Positions 8,665-16,834 of a stretch of DNA of 64,000 nucleotides are shown here, in pieces. The stretch is from assembly GCF_001591445.1 (NCBI RefSeq), contig NZ_BCUX01000005.1, forward strand, positions 124,001 through 188,000. Reading direction: 5' to 3'. The stretch is from Neobacillus drentensis NBRC 102427 (GTDB lineage Bacteria > Bacillota > Bacilli > Bacillales > Cytobacillaceae). The notes under the pieces were generated by a model that did not search any database, was not told where the DNA came from, and saw only the letters and a list, made by a program, of their open reading frames with translations. Every line of letters starts with the position of its first letter. Within the stretch, counting starts at the first letter, position 1. The position numbers were made by a program, and so were the translations under genes.

Positions 8665-9678
8665 TTAATTTTTTATACCCGTTTTTGAGACTGTAATTTT
8701 CATACCAATCGATTCATTGTTTTCCTTATCCATTGTCTTGATCCAATAATTAACTTCCTTGTTTTCACCTTTTACTTTTACCTCGATTTTTCCATCAGTA
8801 ATATTTTTAAATTTAGGCTTATCGTCTCCATCTTCATAAACATTTACAGACTTAAAGTTTGATACAGTTGGATTGACCCATGTAATAATAAAAATTCCAG
8901 TTTTTCCTTCCTCAGCATTTTCCCATTTCAAATTAGTAACTTCGCTTAATGGCTGATTAGTATCAGAAGGAAATTCAATATCATCAACACCATCATTAGA
9001 AGGAGGTGTTGTGCTTCCTGAATCTTCTAATTTTTTACAGTTTGAAACAGTTATTATGTTGTCGCTCCAAATGTAGTTATATCCATTTTTATCAGGTTGA
9101 TTATTCCCAGGATGACCTTGAGGTCTTCGTACAGAAAATCTATATTTGCCATTTTCCGATACAGTTGCAGTTATTTGTCCAGTTGCTCCACTATAAAGTT
9201 TTTGTACAGCACCAGTTGCTTCATGATTACTTGTTGGTTTCTCATTCCCACTTGTTACTTTATATAAATAAAACCTCCATGTAGATGTTGTATTTGCCCT
9301 ATCACCTGCATTTTTAATAGTTGTATAAATTTTACAACCCTCATCCCAGGCTTTACTGCCGGCAAAACTTAGTGAACTTTTATCCCACTCATCATTATCA
9401 GGTGTCTCAGGTTGAGTATCCCATTTGGTATGTAGGGAATTCTTAATAACTTCTATATCATTAAATGCTGCACCCGTATCAGATGTCAGATACGTACTTG
9501 TTAGGATCAGGAGATACCAAATTGCAACAAGCTGCGCTGCAATTATCAGCCTTTTCCCTTTTTTCCTAAATTTGCTTTTGCGAGTATTTCTTATGGTTCT
9601 CCCTCCCTCATTCGTTCTATAAAATGAATTTAACTTTCTATGTAGAGTAAGAACGAAGTTGGTGACCTTGTTTTTCAT
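8665..9678 (-). CDS. tapA: TasA assembly/anchoring protein TapA
   Basis: A 337-residue secreted protein. A basic N-terminus leads into a membrane signal segment (residues about 45-65) ending before SDTGAAFNDIEV, the site style that SipW cleaves. Two beta-rich regions follow; the second, after residue 230, resembles a fibronectin-type module. It is longer than the B. subtilis protein (about 250 residues) because of this C-terminal extension. Family knowledge: TapA accompanies TasA in fibres and aids their assembly. AAGGAAG lies nine bases before the ATG at 9678; ATG 9684 is an alternative. The gene is transcribed away from sinR across a shared 240-bp regulatory gap. Confidence 0.85.
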   Translation of the reverse strand: MKNKVTNFVLTLHRKLNSFYRTNEGGRTIRNTRKSKFRKKGKRLIIAAQLVAIWYLLILTSTYLTSDTGAAFNDIEVIKNSLHTKWDTQPETPDNDEWDKSSLSFAGSKAWDEGCKIYTTIKNAGDRANTTSTWRFYLYKVTSGNEKPTSNHEATGAVQKLYSGATGQITATVSENGKYRFSVRRPQGHPGNNQPDKNGYNYIWSDNIITVSNCKKLEDSGSTTPPSNDGVDDIEFPSDTNQPLSEVTNLKWENAEEGKTGIFIITWVNPTVSNFKSVNVYEDGDDKPKFKNITDGKIEVKVKGENKEVNYWIKTMDKENNESIGMKITVSKTGIKN

Positions 9679-9707
9679 GTTCATCAACTTCCTTAAAAAA
9701 CAACTTT

Positions 9708-9723
9708 GTTCTTTATTACGAAC
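9708..9723 (+). promoter_or_regulatory. SinR-like operator, proximal copy
   Basis: GTTCTTTATTACGAAC contains GTTCTTT, matching the SinR consensus GTTCTYT. It lies between the tapA promoter and the tapA ribosome binding site, where binding would block transcription. A near-identical inverted copy is at 9782-9797. Confidence 0.65.
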
Positions 9724-9733
9724 TTATATATCG

Positions 9734-9762
9734 AGTATATGCCAAAATAATAAGCTTGGAAA
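9734..9762 (-). promoter_or_regulatory. Putative sigma-A promoter of tapA-sipW-tasA
   Basis: On the minus strand TTTCCA (9762-9757) and TATACT (9739-9734) are 17 bases apart. The pair lies between the two SinR-like boxes and about 55 bases upstream of the tapA start. Confidence 0.5.
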
Positions 9763-9781
9763 ACCTCAAAAATAGGCATAT

Positions 9782-9797
9782 TTTCTTAATAAAGAAC
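9782..9797 (-). promoter_or_regulatory. SinR-like operator, distal inverted copy
   Basis: On the minus strand this reads GTTCTTTATTAAGAAA, matching the proximal box in 14 of 16 positions but in the opposite orientation. It lies 20 bases upstream of the -35 element of the tapA promoter, so the promoter is bracketed by the pair. The remaining gap up to sinR is AT-rich; GTTCTAT at 9900 could be a weaker site. Confidence 0.6.
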
Positions 9798-9925
9798 GTT
9801 TTAATTAATTTTCCTCAAGGTTCCTCTTGTTTTCTCATTATTTCGTATTTTATAAGAAATGATTTGTTATTTATAATATACTTTGTAGTGGATTTGTTTG
9901 TTCTATATTAGGAGATGAAGGTGAT

Positions 9926-10273
9926 ATGATCGGTCAAAGAATTAAACAGTTGAGACAACAAAAGGGGTATTCAATTGCGGAATTGGGGAGGTTGGCTGAT
10001 GTATCAAAATCCTATTTAAGTCAGCTGGAACGTGGCTTACAGACGAATCCATCGCTTCAGTTTTTAGTTAAAGTCGCTGCACCTTTGGATACTAGCATTA
10101 AATACCTGCTAGAAGAATCTAAACAAGAGAAACACGAAGAAAGCGAACTGGATGAGGAATGGAAAATTTTGATTAGGCAGGCGATTGAGGCTGGTTTGAA
10201 GAAAGAAGATTTTCAAGAGTATCAAAATTACGTAAAATTCCAGTCTTGGATGAAAGAACAGAATAAAAGCTAA
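9926..10273 (+). CDS. sinR: Biofilm master repressor SinR
   Basis: A 115-residue regulator. Residues 1-65 are a Cro/C1-type helix-turn-helix (KGYSIAELGRLADVSKSYLSQ) and the C-terminus (DEEWKILIRQAIEAG, then KKEDFQEY) is the SinI/SinR helical-hairpin dimerisation motif. Family knowledge: SinR represses the tapA and eps operons and is relieved by SinI or Slr-type antagonists. No sinI lies beside it, unlike in B. subtilis, so its antagonist must be encoded elsewhere. It is transcribed divergently from tapA, and GGAGATGAAGG precedes the ATG. Confidence 0.92.
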   Translation: MIGQRIKQLRQQKGYSIAELGRLADVSKSYLSQLERGLQTNPSLQFLVKVAAPLDTSIKYLLEESKQEKHEESELDEEWKILIRQAIEAGLKKEDFQEYQNYVKFQSWMKEQNKS

Positions 10274-10278
10274 AGCTT

Positions 10279-10316
10279 AGCCCCCATTCTTTAACGAATG
10301 AGGGCTTATTTTTTAA
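10279..10316 (+). terminator. Terminator of sinR
   Basis: AGCCCCCATTC and GAATGAGGGCT form a stem closed by TTTAAC, followed by TATTTTTT. It overlaps the last codons of the convergent hypE gene. Confidence 0.85.
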
Positions 10317-11314
10317 CATATTCTAGGAAACATCGTTCCTGATAATCTAGTTAATAACCGTTTCGAACCAAGTGGTGTTTCTAATAGCAACTGGCCTTTT
10401 TCTTTTCCAACAATTGAACCGATTACCACAGCGTCCTTGCCTTCAGGGTATTCACGCAATATATCTAACACCTTTTCCTTTTCCTGCTGGGCAACGATAA
10501 TGATTGCTTTACCCTCGTTAGCTAAATACAGAGGGTCAAATCCTAATAGATCACAAACACCATGTACCTCTTCCTTAACAGGCAGGTCGAGTTCGTTAAT
10601 TTTCATTGTAACTCGAAAGTCTTCAGCGATTTCAACAAGTGTCGTTGCCAACCCGCCTCTGGTCGGGTCACGCATAATCCGAACACCATTTGTATAATCC
10701 AAAACTTCAGCAAGCATTCGATTCAGTGAAGCACAATCACTGTTAATCGGAACCGTGATGCCTAACTCACCCCTGGCTCCAAGAACCGCAACCCCATGAT
10801 CCCCAATGGTACCTGACACCAGAATAGCGTCCCCTTCTTCAAACTCAAGGCTGCAGCCTTTATTCAGTTCATAGATGCCAATTCCTGTCGTGTTAATGTA
10901 GACTCCATCGGCACTGCCGCGTTCGACTACTTTTGTGTCACCGGCAATGATGGAAACACCGGTTTTCTTTGCTTCGTTCGCCATATCGTGCACAATCTTT
11001 TTCAAATCAGAGATTGGGAAACCTTCTTCAATCACAAAACCACAGGTTAAATAGACAGGTTTCGCCCCACTTACTGCGAGATCATTGATGGTGCCTGCGA
11101 CGGCTAATTTACCAATCGATCCACCTGGAAAAAAAATCGGTTTAATTACAAAGGAATCCGTAGTAACAGCAATCCGACCAACAGGGATATCGACGGAGGC
11201 CGCATCAAACAAGGCGGAATCCCCGTCCCCAAATGATTCTATAAACACATCCTTGATTAAGCGATGGCTTAGTTCCCCGCCATCACCGTGTGCCAAGCTG
11301 ATATATTTCTCCAT
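10313..11314 (-). CDS. hypE: Hydrogenase maturation protein HypE
   Basis: A 333-residue PurM-like ATPase. It begins MEKYISLAHGDGGELSHRLI and ends PRIC; the C-terminal cysteine is the residue that carries the carbamoyl group transferred by HypF and dehydrates it to thiocyanate. Family knowledge: HypE then donates cyanide to iron on HypC-HypD. The start at 11314 is set by GGGAG eight bases upstream and by the family N-terminus; the frame is open further upstream. Its ATG overlaps the hypD stop as TAATG, so translation is likely coupled. It is the last gene of the hyp operon and faces sinR. Confidence 0.96.
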   Translation of the reverse strand: MEKYISLAHGDGGELSHRLIKDVFIESFGDGDSALFDAASVDIPVGRIAVTTDSFVIKPIFFPGGSIGKLAVAGTINDLAVSGAKPVYLTCGFVIEEGFPISDLKKIVHDMANEAKKTGVSIIAGDTKVVERGSADGVYINTTGIGIYELNKGCSLEFEEGDAILVSGTIGDHGVAVLGARGELGITVPINSDCASLNRMLAEVLDYTNGVRIMRDPTRGGLATTLVEIAEDFRVTMKINELDLPVKEEVHGVCDLLGFDPLYLANEGKAIIIVAQQEKEKVLDILREYPEGKDAVVIGSIVGKEKGQLLLETPLGSKRLLTRLSGTMFPRIC

Positions 11315-12426
11315 TAGAAACTCTCCCTCATGTATTGATAATAGGCTGCACAGCTGCCTTCCGCCGATACCATACAAGGTCCCACTGGGTTCATTGGGTG
11401 ACAGGCTTTACCAAACAGCGGACATTCATCTGGAGAAATCAAGCCACGGATGACCTCACCACAGCGGCACTTCGTTTTTCTTGGCTCCCCGACTTCCACG
11501 GTAAACCGTTTTTTCGCATTATATCGATTGAATTCTGGTTTGAGGTCTAATCCACTCTGTGGAATCACACCAATGCCGCGCCAAGCCTCATCACATTTGG
11601 TTAAATATTTTTCCATCCATTGGTGAATCACTTGATTCCCCGTTTTACTGACAATCGCTGGATGGTTATTAACAATTGCAGCATGGCCTGTTAGTGCTAA
11701 CTCAATTGACTTGTATATGCCCATTAGTAATTCAGCTGTTTCAAAGCCTGTAATCACACCAGAAATATGATATTCATCGACTAAATACTGATAAGAATCC
11801 TCGCCTAAAACAATCGACACATGACCAGGAAGCAAGAAGCCGTCCAAATTCACTTCCCCTGCATCTAATAAATAACGAAGTACAGGTTCCACCAGTTTTG
11901 TCGTCATCCATATCGAAAAGTTATTAATTCCGCGTTTTTCCGCTTCCCCAACCATCAGTGTCAAGATTGGAATAGTTGTTTCAAAACCAATCCCAAGAAA
12001 GATTACTTCCTTATCAGGATTCTCCTCGGCAACCTTTACTGCGTCAACCGGTGCGTACAAGACACGGATATCCTTCCCGGCAATCTTTGAATCCAGTAAA
12101 GTTTTGTTCGATCCCGGGACCTTCATCATATCGCCAAACGTACAGATAATCCGGTTTTCTTCCTCAGCAAGAGCAATCATGGCGTCGATCGAACGTTGGT
12201 CTGTCACGCAGACAGGGCAGCCCGGCCCTGAAATCAAGTTGACATCGTCCTTTAAGCATTGCTTCACGCCAGTTCGAGCCAGCGCCATCGTGTGTGAGCC
12301 ACACACCTCCATGAGGGCTGGCTTCCGGCCAAATTTCTCCTGAAATTCTTTTGCTTTTTCGATAACGGCCTCCACTAGGGGTTTACAAATTTCGGGGTTA
12401 TTAGACAGTTTCAGAATTTCGAGCAT
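11314..12426 (-). CDS. hypD: Hydrogenase maturation protein HypD
   Basis: A 370-residue iron-sulfur scaffold on which the Fe(CN)2CO unit is built together with HypC. Characteristic segments are LMEVCGSHTMA, ISGPGCPVCVT, GFETTIP and, near the C-terminus, CRCGEV, CPLFGKAC and GPCMVSAEGSC, which supply the conserved cysteines for the [4Fe-4S] cluster. The start MLEILKLSNN at 12426 fits the family and follows GGAGGAAGC. It overlaps hypC by 26 bases; a longer in-frame extension upstream lies wholly within hypC and is not used. Confidence 0.96.
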   Translation of the reverse strand: MLEILKLSNNPEICKPLVEAVIEKAKEFQEKFGRKPALMEVCGSHTMALARTGVKQCLKDDVNLISGPGCPVCVTDQRSIDAMIALAEEENRIICTFGDMMKVPGSNKTLLDSKIAGKDIRVLYAPVDAVKVAEENPDKEVIFLGIGFETTIPILTLMVGEAEKRGINNFSIWMTTKLVEPVLRYLLDAGEVNLDGFLLPGHVSIVLGEDSYQYLVDEYHISGVITGFETAELLMGIYKSIELALTGHAAIVNNHPAIVSKTGNQVIHQWMEKYLTKCDEAWRGIGVIPQSGLDLKPEFNRYNAKKRFTVEVGEPRKTKCRCGEVIRGLISPDECPLFGKACHPMNPVGPCMVSAEGSCAAYYQYMRESF

Positions 12427-12634
12427 TGACCAGCTTCCTCCATTCTTCGACGCTCTGTTTCGCATAGGTTTCATCGACAATACTCATTGCCTGACCGGCA
12501 TGGACAATCACGTAATCACCAAACTCGACCTCAGGAACAAAGATAATTCCCACCGTCGTTTGTGAACCCATCACATCGACGACCGCACTGTATTCCATCT
12601 TTTTGACTACTTTTGCAGGTACTCCAACACACAT
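12401..12634 (-). CDS. hypC: Hydrogenase maturation chaperone HypC
   Basis: A 77-residue HypC/HupF-family chaperone. It begins MCVGVP; Cys2 becomes N-terminal after Met removal and binds the iron or the large-subunit precursor. The remainder is the small OB-like barrel (VVDVMGSQTTVGIIFV, then GDYVIVHAGQAMSI). Family knowledge: it shuttles the iron unit from HypD to apo-HyaB. GGAGTG precedes the ATG. It overlaps hypF upstream by 28 bases and hypD downstream by 26, a compact arrangement that suggests coupled translation. Confidence 0.95.
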   Translation of the reverse strand: MCVGVPAKVVKKMEYSAVVDVMGSQTTVGIIFVPEVEFGDYVIVHAGQAMSIVDETYAKQSVEEWRKLVNARNSETV

Positions 12635-14916
12635 TTGTTAGCACTCCTTTTTGCTGCGGCAACCACTAATTGCCCGTATGATAATCCCCCATCATTACAA
12701 GGAACATTTTCCGGTACATAGACATTAAAATCCCTTTGCAATAATTCTGCTCTGATTCTCTTTCTTAAATAGCGGTTATGAAAACTGCCACCTGATAAAA
12801 CAACGTTCTTGTTTGCCTTAGGTTTTTTCTTTTCTAATCTCACCATTACGGCAACAATTGCCTGTACAATGGTTTCATGGAAACGCCCACTGATTGTGGG
12901 GATATCCTTACCGGCAAGAACATCCATGCTTATTTCTTTTATCATCTTGGAAAAATCAATTGTAAAACCATTGGTATCCTCTAAATTAAATGGATATGGC
13001 TGATAAATTAACTGTTCGTTTGCGAGTTCGGCTAATTGAATCGCCGCTTCTCCGTCATAGCTAGACACTTTTGTTATACCGCAGATTGCACTAACAGCAT
13101 CAAACAATCTGCCGCAAGTCCCGGCATAAACCGTATTCAAATTTCTCTCAATCATCATTTTTAAAATATTAATCTCTAAAGATTTATCTGTAAAAATCGC
13201 TATTGCAAGGTCTAACCCTTCGTCCCCATGAAGGGCGATCAGCATGGCAGCTGCATTTCGCCACGGCTCGCGAATACATTTTTCACTTCCAGGAAGAGGA
13301 GTATAGTGTAAATGGGCCATGCGTTCAAACCCAGCGGCATCTCCATAGAAGATTTCAAATCCCCAGATTTTGCCGTCAAGTCCATACCCCGTTCCATCTA
13401 AAATGATGCCATAGGTCTGACCAGAAAGCTGATGTTCAGCGATGCATGCGGCCATATGGGCATGATGATGCTGAACTTCGATTACCTCAGGAAAATTATA
13501 TTCTTTGACTAACTTCTGAACTTGATAGTCTGGATGGGTATCAATCACAGCTGTCTCTTTGGGAATGTCAATCCATGTCAACAGATGCATTAATTCATGC
13601 TGATAATGGTCAATCGTTTCGATATTCTCCAAATCACCAATATGGGGACCGACAAAAATTTGCTCATTTCGTCCAATCGTAAACGTTGTTTTTTGCTGAC
13701 CACCAAAGGCAACTATACCTGTTACATCACTAGTTGTCGTAAACGGGTCGGGGACATAGCCCCTTGACCTTCTGAAGAAATCAACTTCCCCATCATTTAG
13801 TTGAACTACCGAATCATCAACCGGATGAAGGATCTCGCGGTTATGCATCAAAAAATAATCAGCAATGCCCTCTAGGTAGCGAGTAGCCTCATCGTCTTTG
13901 AATACAATTGGCAAACCGGAAGGATTAGCACTGGTAATCACAAGGCATGATAACTCCGGGTCAGCCAATAGTAAATGATGATGCGGTGTATAGGGAAGCA
14001 TGGCACCAATTGTCCCCATATCAGGTGCCACACTTGGTGCCAACTCATACTTGCAACTCTTCTTCAGCACTACTATCGGTGCTTCAGGACTCCGCAACAG
14101 CTCAGATTCTGCATTATCTACTTCCGCAAGCTGCACCATCGCTGAAATCGAAGCAGCCATGACGGCAAGCGGCCGCATCGGCCGTTTTTTTCGTCTCCGC
14201 AATTCGACTACAGCCCGCTCATTTCGAGCATCGCAGCACAAGTGGTAGCCACCTAGCCCCTTAATTGCGATAATGTTTCCTTCTTTTAATAGTTTGATTG
14301 CTTCGATTAGCGGATTCTCAGAATCTATCTCTTCTCCATGATTCCCTAACAACCGCAGCTTTGGTCCACATTTTGGGCAGGCAATCGGCTGGGCGTGGTG
14401 GCGCCTGTTCGTTGGATCCTCATATTCCCTCCGGCAATCCTCGCACATCGGAAATTCCTTCATTGATGTGTAGGGCCGGTCGTATGGTAATTCCTCTATA
14501 ATCGTGTAGCGCGGACCACACTGAGTACAATTGATAAACGGGTATTGATAGCGAAAATCCTCGGGATCATTCATTTCATTTAAGCAATCTTCACAAACCG
14601 CCGAATCAATTGGGATTACAAGCATGGATGTCCCGCTCCGCTCACTTGCAATAATCATAAAGTCTTCTGCGTTCTCCGGTTCGGTCCCATTAACAACTAA
14701 TTCATTGATCTTTGACAATCTCGGTGCCTTGTTTTTCAAGTCTGCTAGAAATAACTGAATAGCCGCAGACTCTCCTTCAAGATGAATTTTGACTCCATCC
14801 ATATTGTTCTGAACGGTACCGTTGAGATGATATTTATCAGCTAGTTGAAAGACAAACGGCCGGAAGCCAACGCCTTGCACCCTGCCCTGAACAGCAACCT
14901 TTACTGCCGTACGCAT
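12607..14916 (-). CDS. hypF: Carbamoyltransferase HypF
   Basis: A 769-residue multidomain enzyme that makes the cyanide precursor from carbamoyl phosphate and ATP and passes it to HypE. Domains in order: acylphosphatase (1-90, GRVQGVGFRPFVF), two zinc fingers (CEDC, CTQCGPRY, CEDCRREY and CPKCGP between 110 and 190), a YrdC-like domain (about 200-380, IAIKGLGGYHLCCDA) and a Kae1-like domain (400-769, with VQHHHAHMAAC and VLSGGSFHNRYL). All expected catalytic landmarks are present and the length is normal. It overlaps the end of hypB by 16 bases. Confidence 0.97.
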   Translation of the reverse strand: MRTAVKVAVQGRVQGVGFRPFVFQLADKYHLNGTVQNNMDGVKIHLEGESAAIQLFLADLKNKAPRLSKINELVVNGTEPENAEDFMIIASERSGTSMLVIPIDSAVCEDCLNEMNDPEDFRYQYPFINCTQCGPRYTIIEELPYDRPYTSMKEFPMCEDCRREYEDPTNRRHHAQPIACPKCGPKLRLLGNHGEEIDSENPLIEAIKLLKEGNIIAIKGLGGYHLCCDARNERAVVELRRRKKRPMRPLAVMAASISAMVQLAEVDNAESELLRSPEAPIVVLKKSCKYELAPSVAPDMGTIGAMLPYTPHHHLLLADPELSCLVITSANPSGLPIVFKDDEATRYLEGIADYFLMHNREILHPVDDSVVQLNDGEVDFFRRSRGYVPDPFTTTSDVTGIVAFGGQQKTTFTIGRNEQIFVGPHIGDLENIETIDHYQHELMHLLTWIDIPKETAVIDTHPDYQVQKLVKEYNFPEVIEVQHHHAHMAACIAEHQLSGQTYGIILDGTGYGLDGKIWGFEIFYGDAAGFERMAHLHYTPLPGSEKCIREPWRNAAAMLIALHGDEGLDLAIAIFTDKSLEINILKMMIERNLNTVYAGTCGRLFDAVSAICGITKVSSYDGEAAIQLAELANEQLIYQPYPFNLEDTNGFTIDFSKMIKEISMDVLAGKDIPTISGRFHETIVQAIVAVMVRLEKKKPKANKNVVLSGGSFHNRYLRKRIRAELLQRDFNVYVPENVPCNDGGLSYGQLVVAAAKRSANKCVLEYLQK

Positions 14917-15560
14917 CGTACATAGGCCCCTTCAATCCAGGAGAACCATTCATGCAGCCCTTCCTGTGTTCGAGCGGAAAGGGGGAATAATGTAGATTCC
15001 GGATTGATTTCCGATAAGTCTTTTCGCGCTTCTTCGACACTAAAATCAAGGTATGGAAGTAAATCGATTTTATTCAACAAGACGAGTTCCGTCCGCATGA
15101 ACATTTGCGGATATTTAGGGATTTTATCATTTCCTTCTGGAACACTGAGAACGGCCACTTTATGATGCTGTCCTAGGTCATAGCCAGAGGGACAGACAAG
15201 ATTGCCGACATTTTCAATAAACAATAAATCGATTTCATCTAGATCCAATTCTCCTAGGGTAGCAGCAATCATTCTGGCATCAAGATGGCAGCCGCCATGG
15301 GTATTTATTTGAACGGCTCTTGCACCCATTGCCCGAATCCTGTCTGCATCTCTTTCCGTCGCCAAATCGCCCTCGATAACAGCAATACGATATTTTTTTG
15401 CTAATGCCCTTACTGTTTCTTCCAGCAAAGTCGTCTTGCCTGCACCAGGAGAACTCATTATATTAACGACCAAAGTTTTCGTACTTTCAAAGAGCTCCCG
15501 ATTAAAATCAGCGGCCTTGTTGTTATTGGTTAATACGTCTGTTCTTAATGTTACCTTCAT
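14901..15560 (-). CDS. hypB: Hydrogenase nickel incorporation GTPase HypB
   Basis: A 219-residue SIMIBI-class GTPase with P-loop SSPGAGKTTLLEE, EGDLATERDADRI, the metal-binding GGCHLDA segment, NLVCPSGYDLGQ and the guanine-specificity NKIDLL. It lacks a long His-rich N-terminal nickel store, so it is the minimal type. Family knowledge: it works with HypA to deliver Ni(II) into the large subunit after the iron unit is in place. Its ATG overlaps the hypA stop (ATGA), and its end overlaps hypF. Confidence 0.96.
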   Translation of the reverse strand: MKVTLRTDVLTNNNKAADFNRELFESTKTLVVNIMSSPGAGKTTLLEETVRALAKKYRIAVIEGDLATERDADRIRAMGARAVQINTHGGCHLDARMIAATLGELDLDEIDLLFIENVGNLVCPSGYDLGQHHKVAVLSVPEGNDKIPKYPQMFMRTELVLLNKIDLLPYLDFSVEEARKDLSEINPESTLFPLSARTQEGLHEWFSWIEGAYVRCVRQ

Positions 15561-15916
15561 TTTTCAAGACTCCCTTCGTATGACAAAACCTGAAATGTTT
15601 CTCCTGTTAGGACTTTCCCAGATGGGACGTTACAGTTTGGACATAAGGCGATTTTTTGTTCTGGTCTGTATTTTTCACCACATAAAATACATTCTGCTTC
15701 TGCTACTTCCAAATGAATGACTAATTGCGCTTGTTTTGTAAACAGATGCGAATTTTGCTCACGAAAAATATCGAACGCCATGCGAAGCGCATCCGGCATG
15801 GCATTGGCAATTTCCCCGACGATTAATTCTACTTTTTCAATCTTGCACAATCCTTTTTCGGCTGCGTCTTCATGGACCAACTGGAGGATATCTCCCATTA
15901 ACGCCATTTCATGCAT
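15557..15916 (-). CDS. hypA: Hydrogenase nickel metallochaperone HypA
   Basis: A 119-residue nickel chaperone. The start at 15916 gives MHEMALM; the N-terminal MHE is the nickel site, so the three extra in-frame codons upstream are excluded. Two zinc knuckles, CILC and CPNC, are in the C-terminal half. Family knowledge: HypA transfers nickel to the large subunit with HypB. It overlaps the preceding Cys4 protein gene by eight bases and hypB by four. Confidence 0.95.
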   Translation of the reverse strand: MHEMALMGDILQLVHEDAAEKGLCKIEKVELIVGEIANAMPDALRMAFDIFREQNSHLFTKQAQLVIHLEVAEAECILCGEKYRPEQKIALCPNCNVPSGKVLTGETFQVLSYEGSLEK

Positions 15917-16352
15917 GCTTTTCACCCTGTTTCCTCTGTTTCTGAAAACCGATTAAACATGTGTCATCTTTGATCTTTATCGGGTAAGATTCAAGCTGTA
16001 GATCACCTGTATGGGTTTTAAAATTGTATTCTTTTTGACAATTCAAACATTTCCCCGTTGAGTATAGTGTTGTAACAATAATAATATTCGAACATACAGG
16101 ACACACTCCGTCCATTGCCTGCATGTTCGTACCATTTCGTGTTACTATAACCGGCTTTCCACCGATAAATTTCATTTCTAGTTCGGATGCTCCGTCATTC
16201 TCTTTCACTAAAGGAAACCAAGTGATGCCAAGGGCACGGTCTGCTGCCACTTCGACCTTCTCCAAATCCTCACTTAAAAAAGGTTCATAGACAGACTTAA
16301 CCGTTTGCAATAAACTGCCAGCCATTTCCCTTAGAAAATCGCCCCGTCTCAT
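15909..16352 (-). CDS. Rieske-like accessory protein with Cys4 site, hydrogenase operon
   Basis: A 147-residue protein between the hydrogenase protease and hypA. Its C-terminal half has the layout of a Rieske domain (GGKPVIVTRNG, a first metal loop, a second metal loop, then THTGDLQLESYPIKI). The loops read CPVC and CLNC instead of C-x-H and C-x-x-H, so all four ligands would be cysteine, as in rubredoxin or a zinc ribbon. The N-terminus (MRRGDFLREMAGSLLQ) vaguely resembles a Tat leader but has one residue too many between RR and FL. By position it may act like HoxR/HupI rubredoxins of other uptake hydrogenase operons; that is inference. ATGA overlaps the upstream gene. Confidence 0.65.
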   Translation of the reverse strand: MRRGDFLREMAGSLLQTVKSVYEPFLSEDLEKVEVAADRALGITWFPLVKENDGASELEMKFIGGKPVIVTRNGTNMQAMDGVCPVCSNIIIVTTLYSTGKCLNCQKEYNFKTHTGDLQLESYPIKIKDDTCLIGFQKQRKQGEKHA

Positions 16353-16834
16353 GATGCATCTCTCCAACGTATTACTTGATTGATAACTGTTTCGGCAAGC
16401 TCCCCAAGTTTGTTCTGGTTTGTCTCGGTTAACTCAATCCCCATTTGCAGGGAAGTAGGCTGCATCCCGAACATTACAATTTGTTTTGGATAACGTTCTC
16501 TTAACTTTGCAGCAAGTAAAACCTCTTGAAATCCAAGCTGATGAATCGACATTTTAATCCCAAAATAGGCCGGTATTTCGTCGCCTACTAACGTGATGAT
16601 TGTACCCGGTTCTTTCCCGGCATTGATGGCATCAATGATAATTAAGTTATCCGCATCCTCTACAGGACCCAATAATTTCATGCCATCAGTCAAACCTTCA
16701 ATAATTTCGATATTATCATAGTTTTTTAATGCCTCTTCCAACAATGGCAAAAGGTGAATGCCAACACCCTCATCTGAAAAGAGGGTGTTGCCAATTCCTA
16801 AAATGGTAATCTTTTGGTCTATTTGTCTATTCAT
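16349..16834 (-). CDS. hyaD: Hydrogenase maturation endopeptidase (HyaD/HybD type)
   Basis: A 161-residue protease that removes the C-terminal tail of the large subunit once nickel is inserted. Landmarks: ILGIGNTLFSDEGVG with the nickel-sensing glutamate, the aspartate in IIIDAINAG, and the histidine in MSIHQLGF. The specific substrate is presumably HyaB encoded two genes upstream, whose tail after DPCLACAVH is 15 residues. It overlaps the cytochrome gene by eight bases and the Cys4 protein gene by four, so it is clearly in the same transcript. Confidence 0.94.
   Translation of the reverse strand: MNRQIDQKITILGIGNTLFSDEGVGIHLLPLLEEALKNYDNIEIIEGLTDGMKLLGPVEDADNLIIIDAINAGKEPGTIITLVGDEIPAYFGIKMSIHQLGFQEVLLAAKLRERYPKQIVMFGMQPTSLQMGIELTETNQNKLGELAETVINQVIRWRDAS

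Noticed and set aside
10806..10820. GGTACCTGACACC word in hypE resembling the repeat word
   Set aside because: It differs by one base and encodes the conserved HypE ILVSGT segment, so codon constraint explains it.
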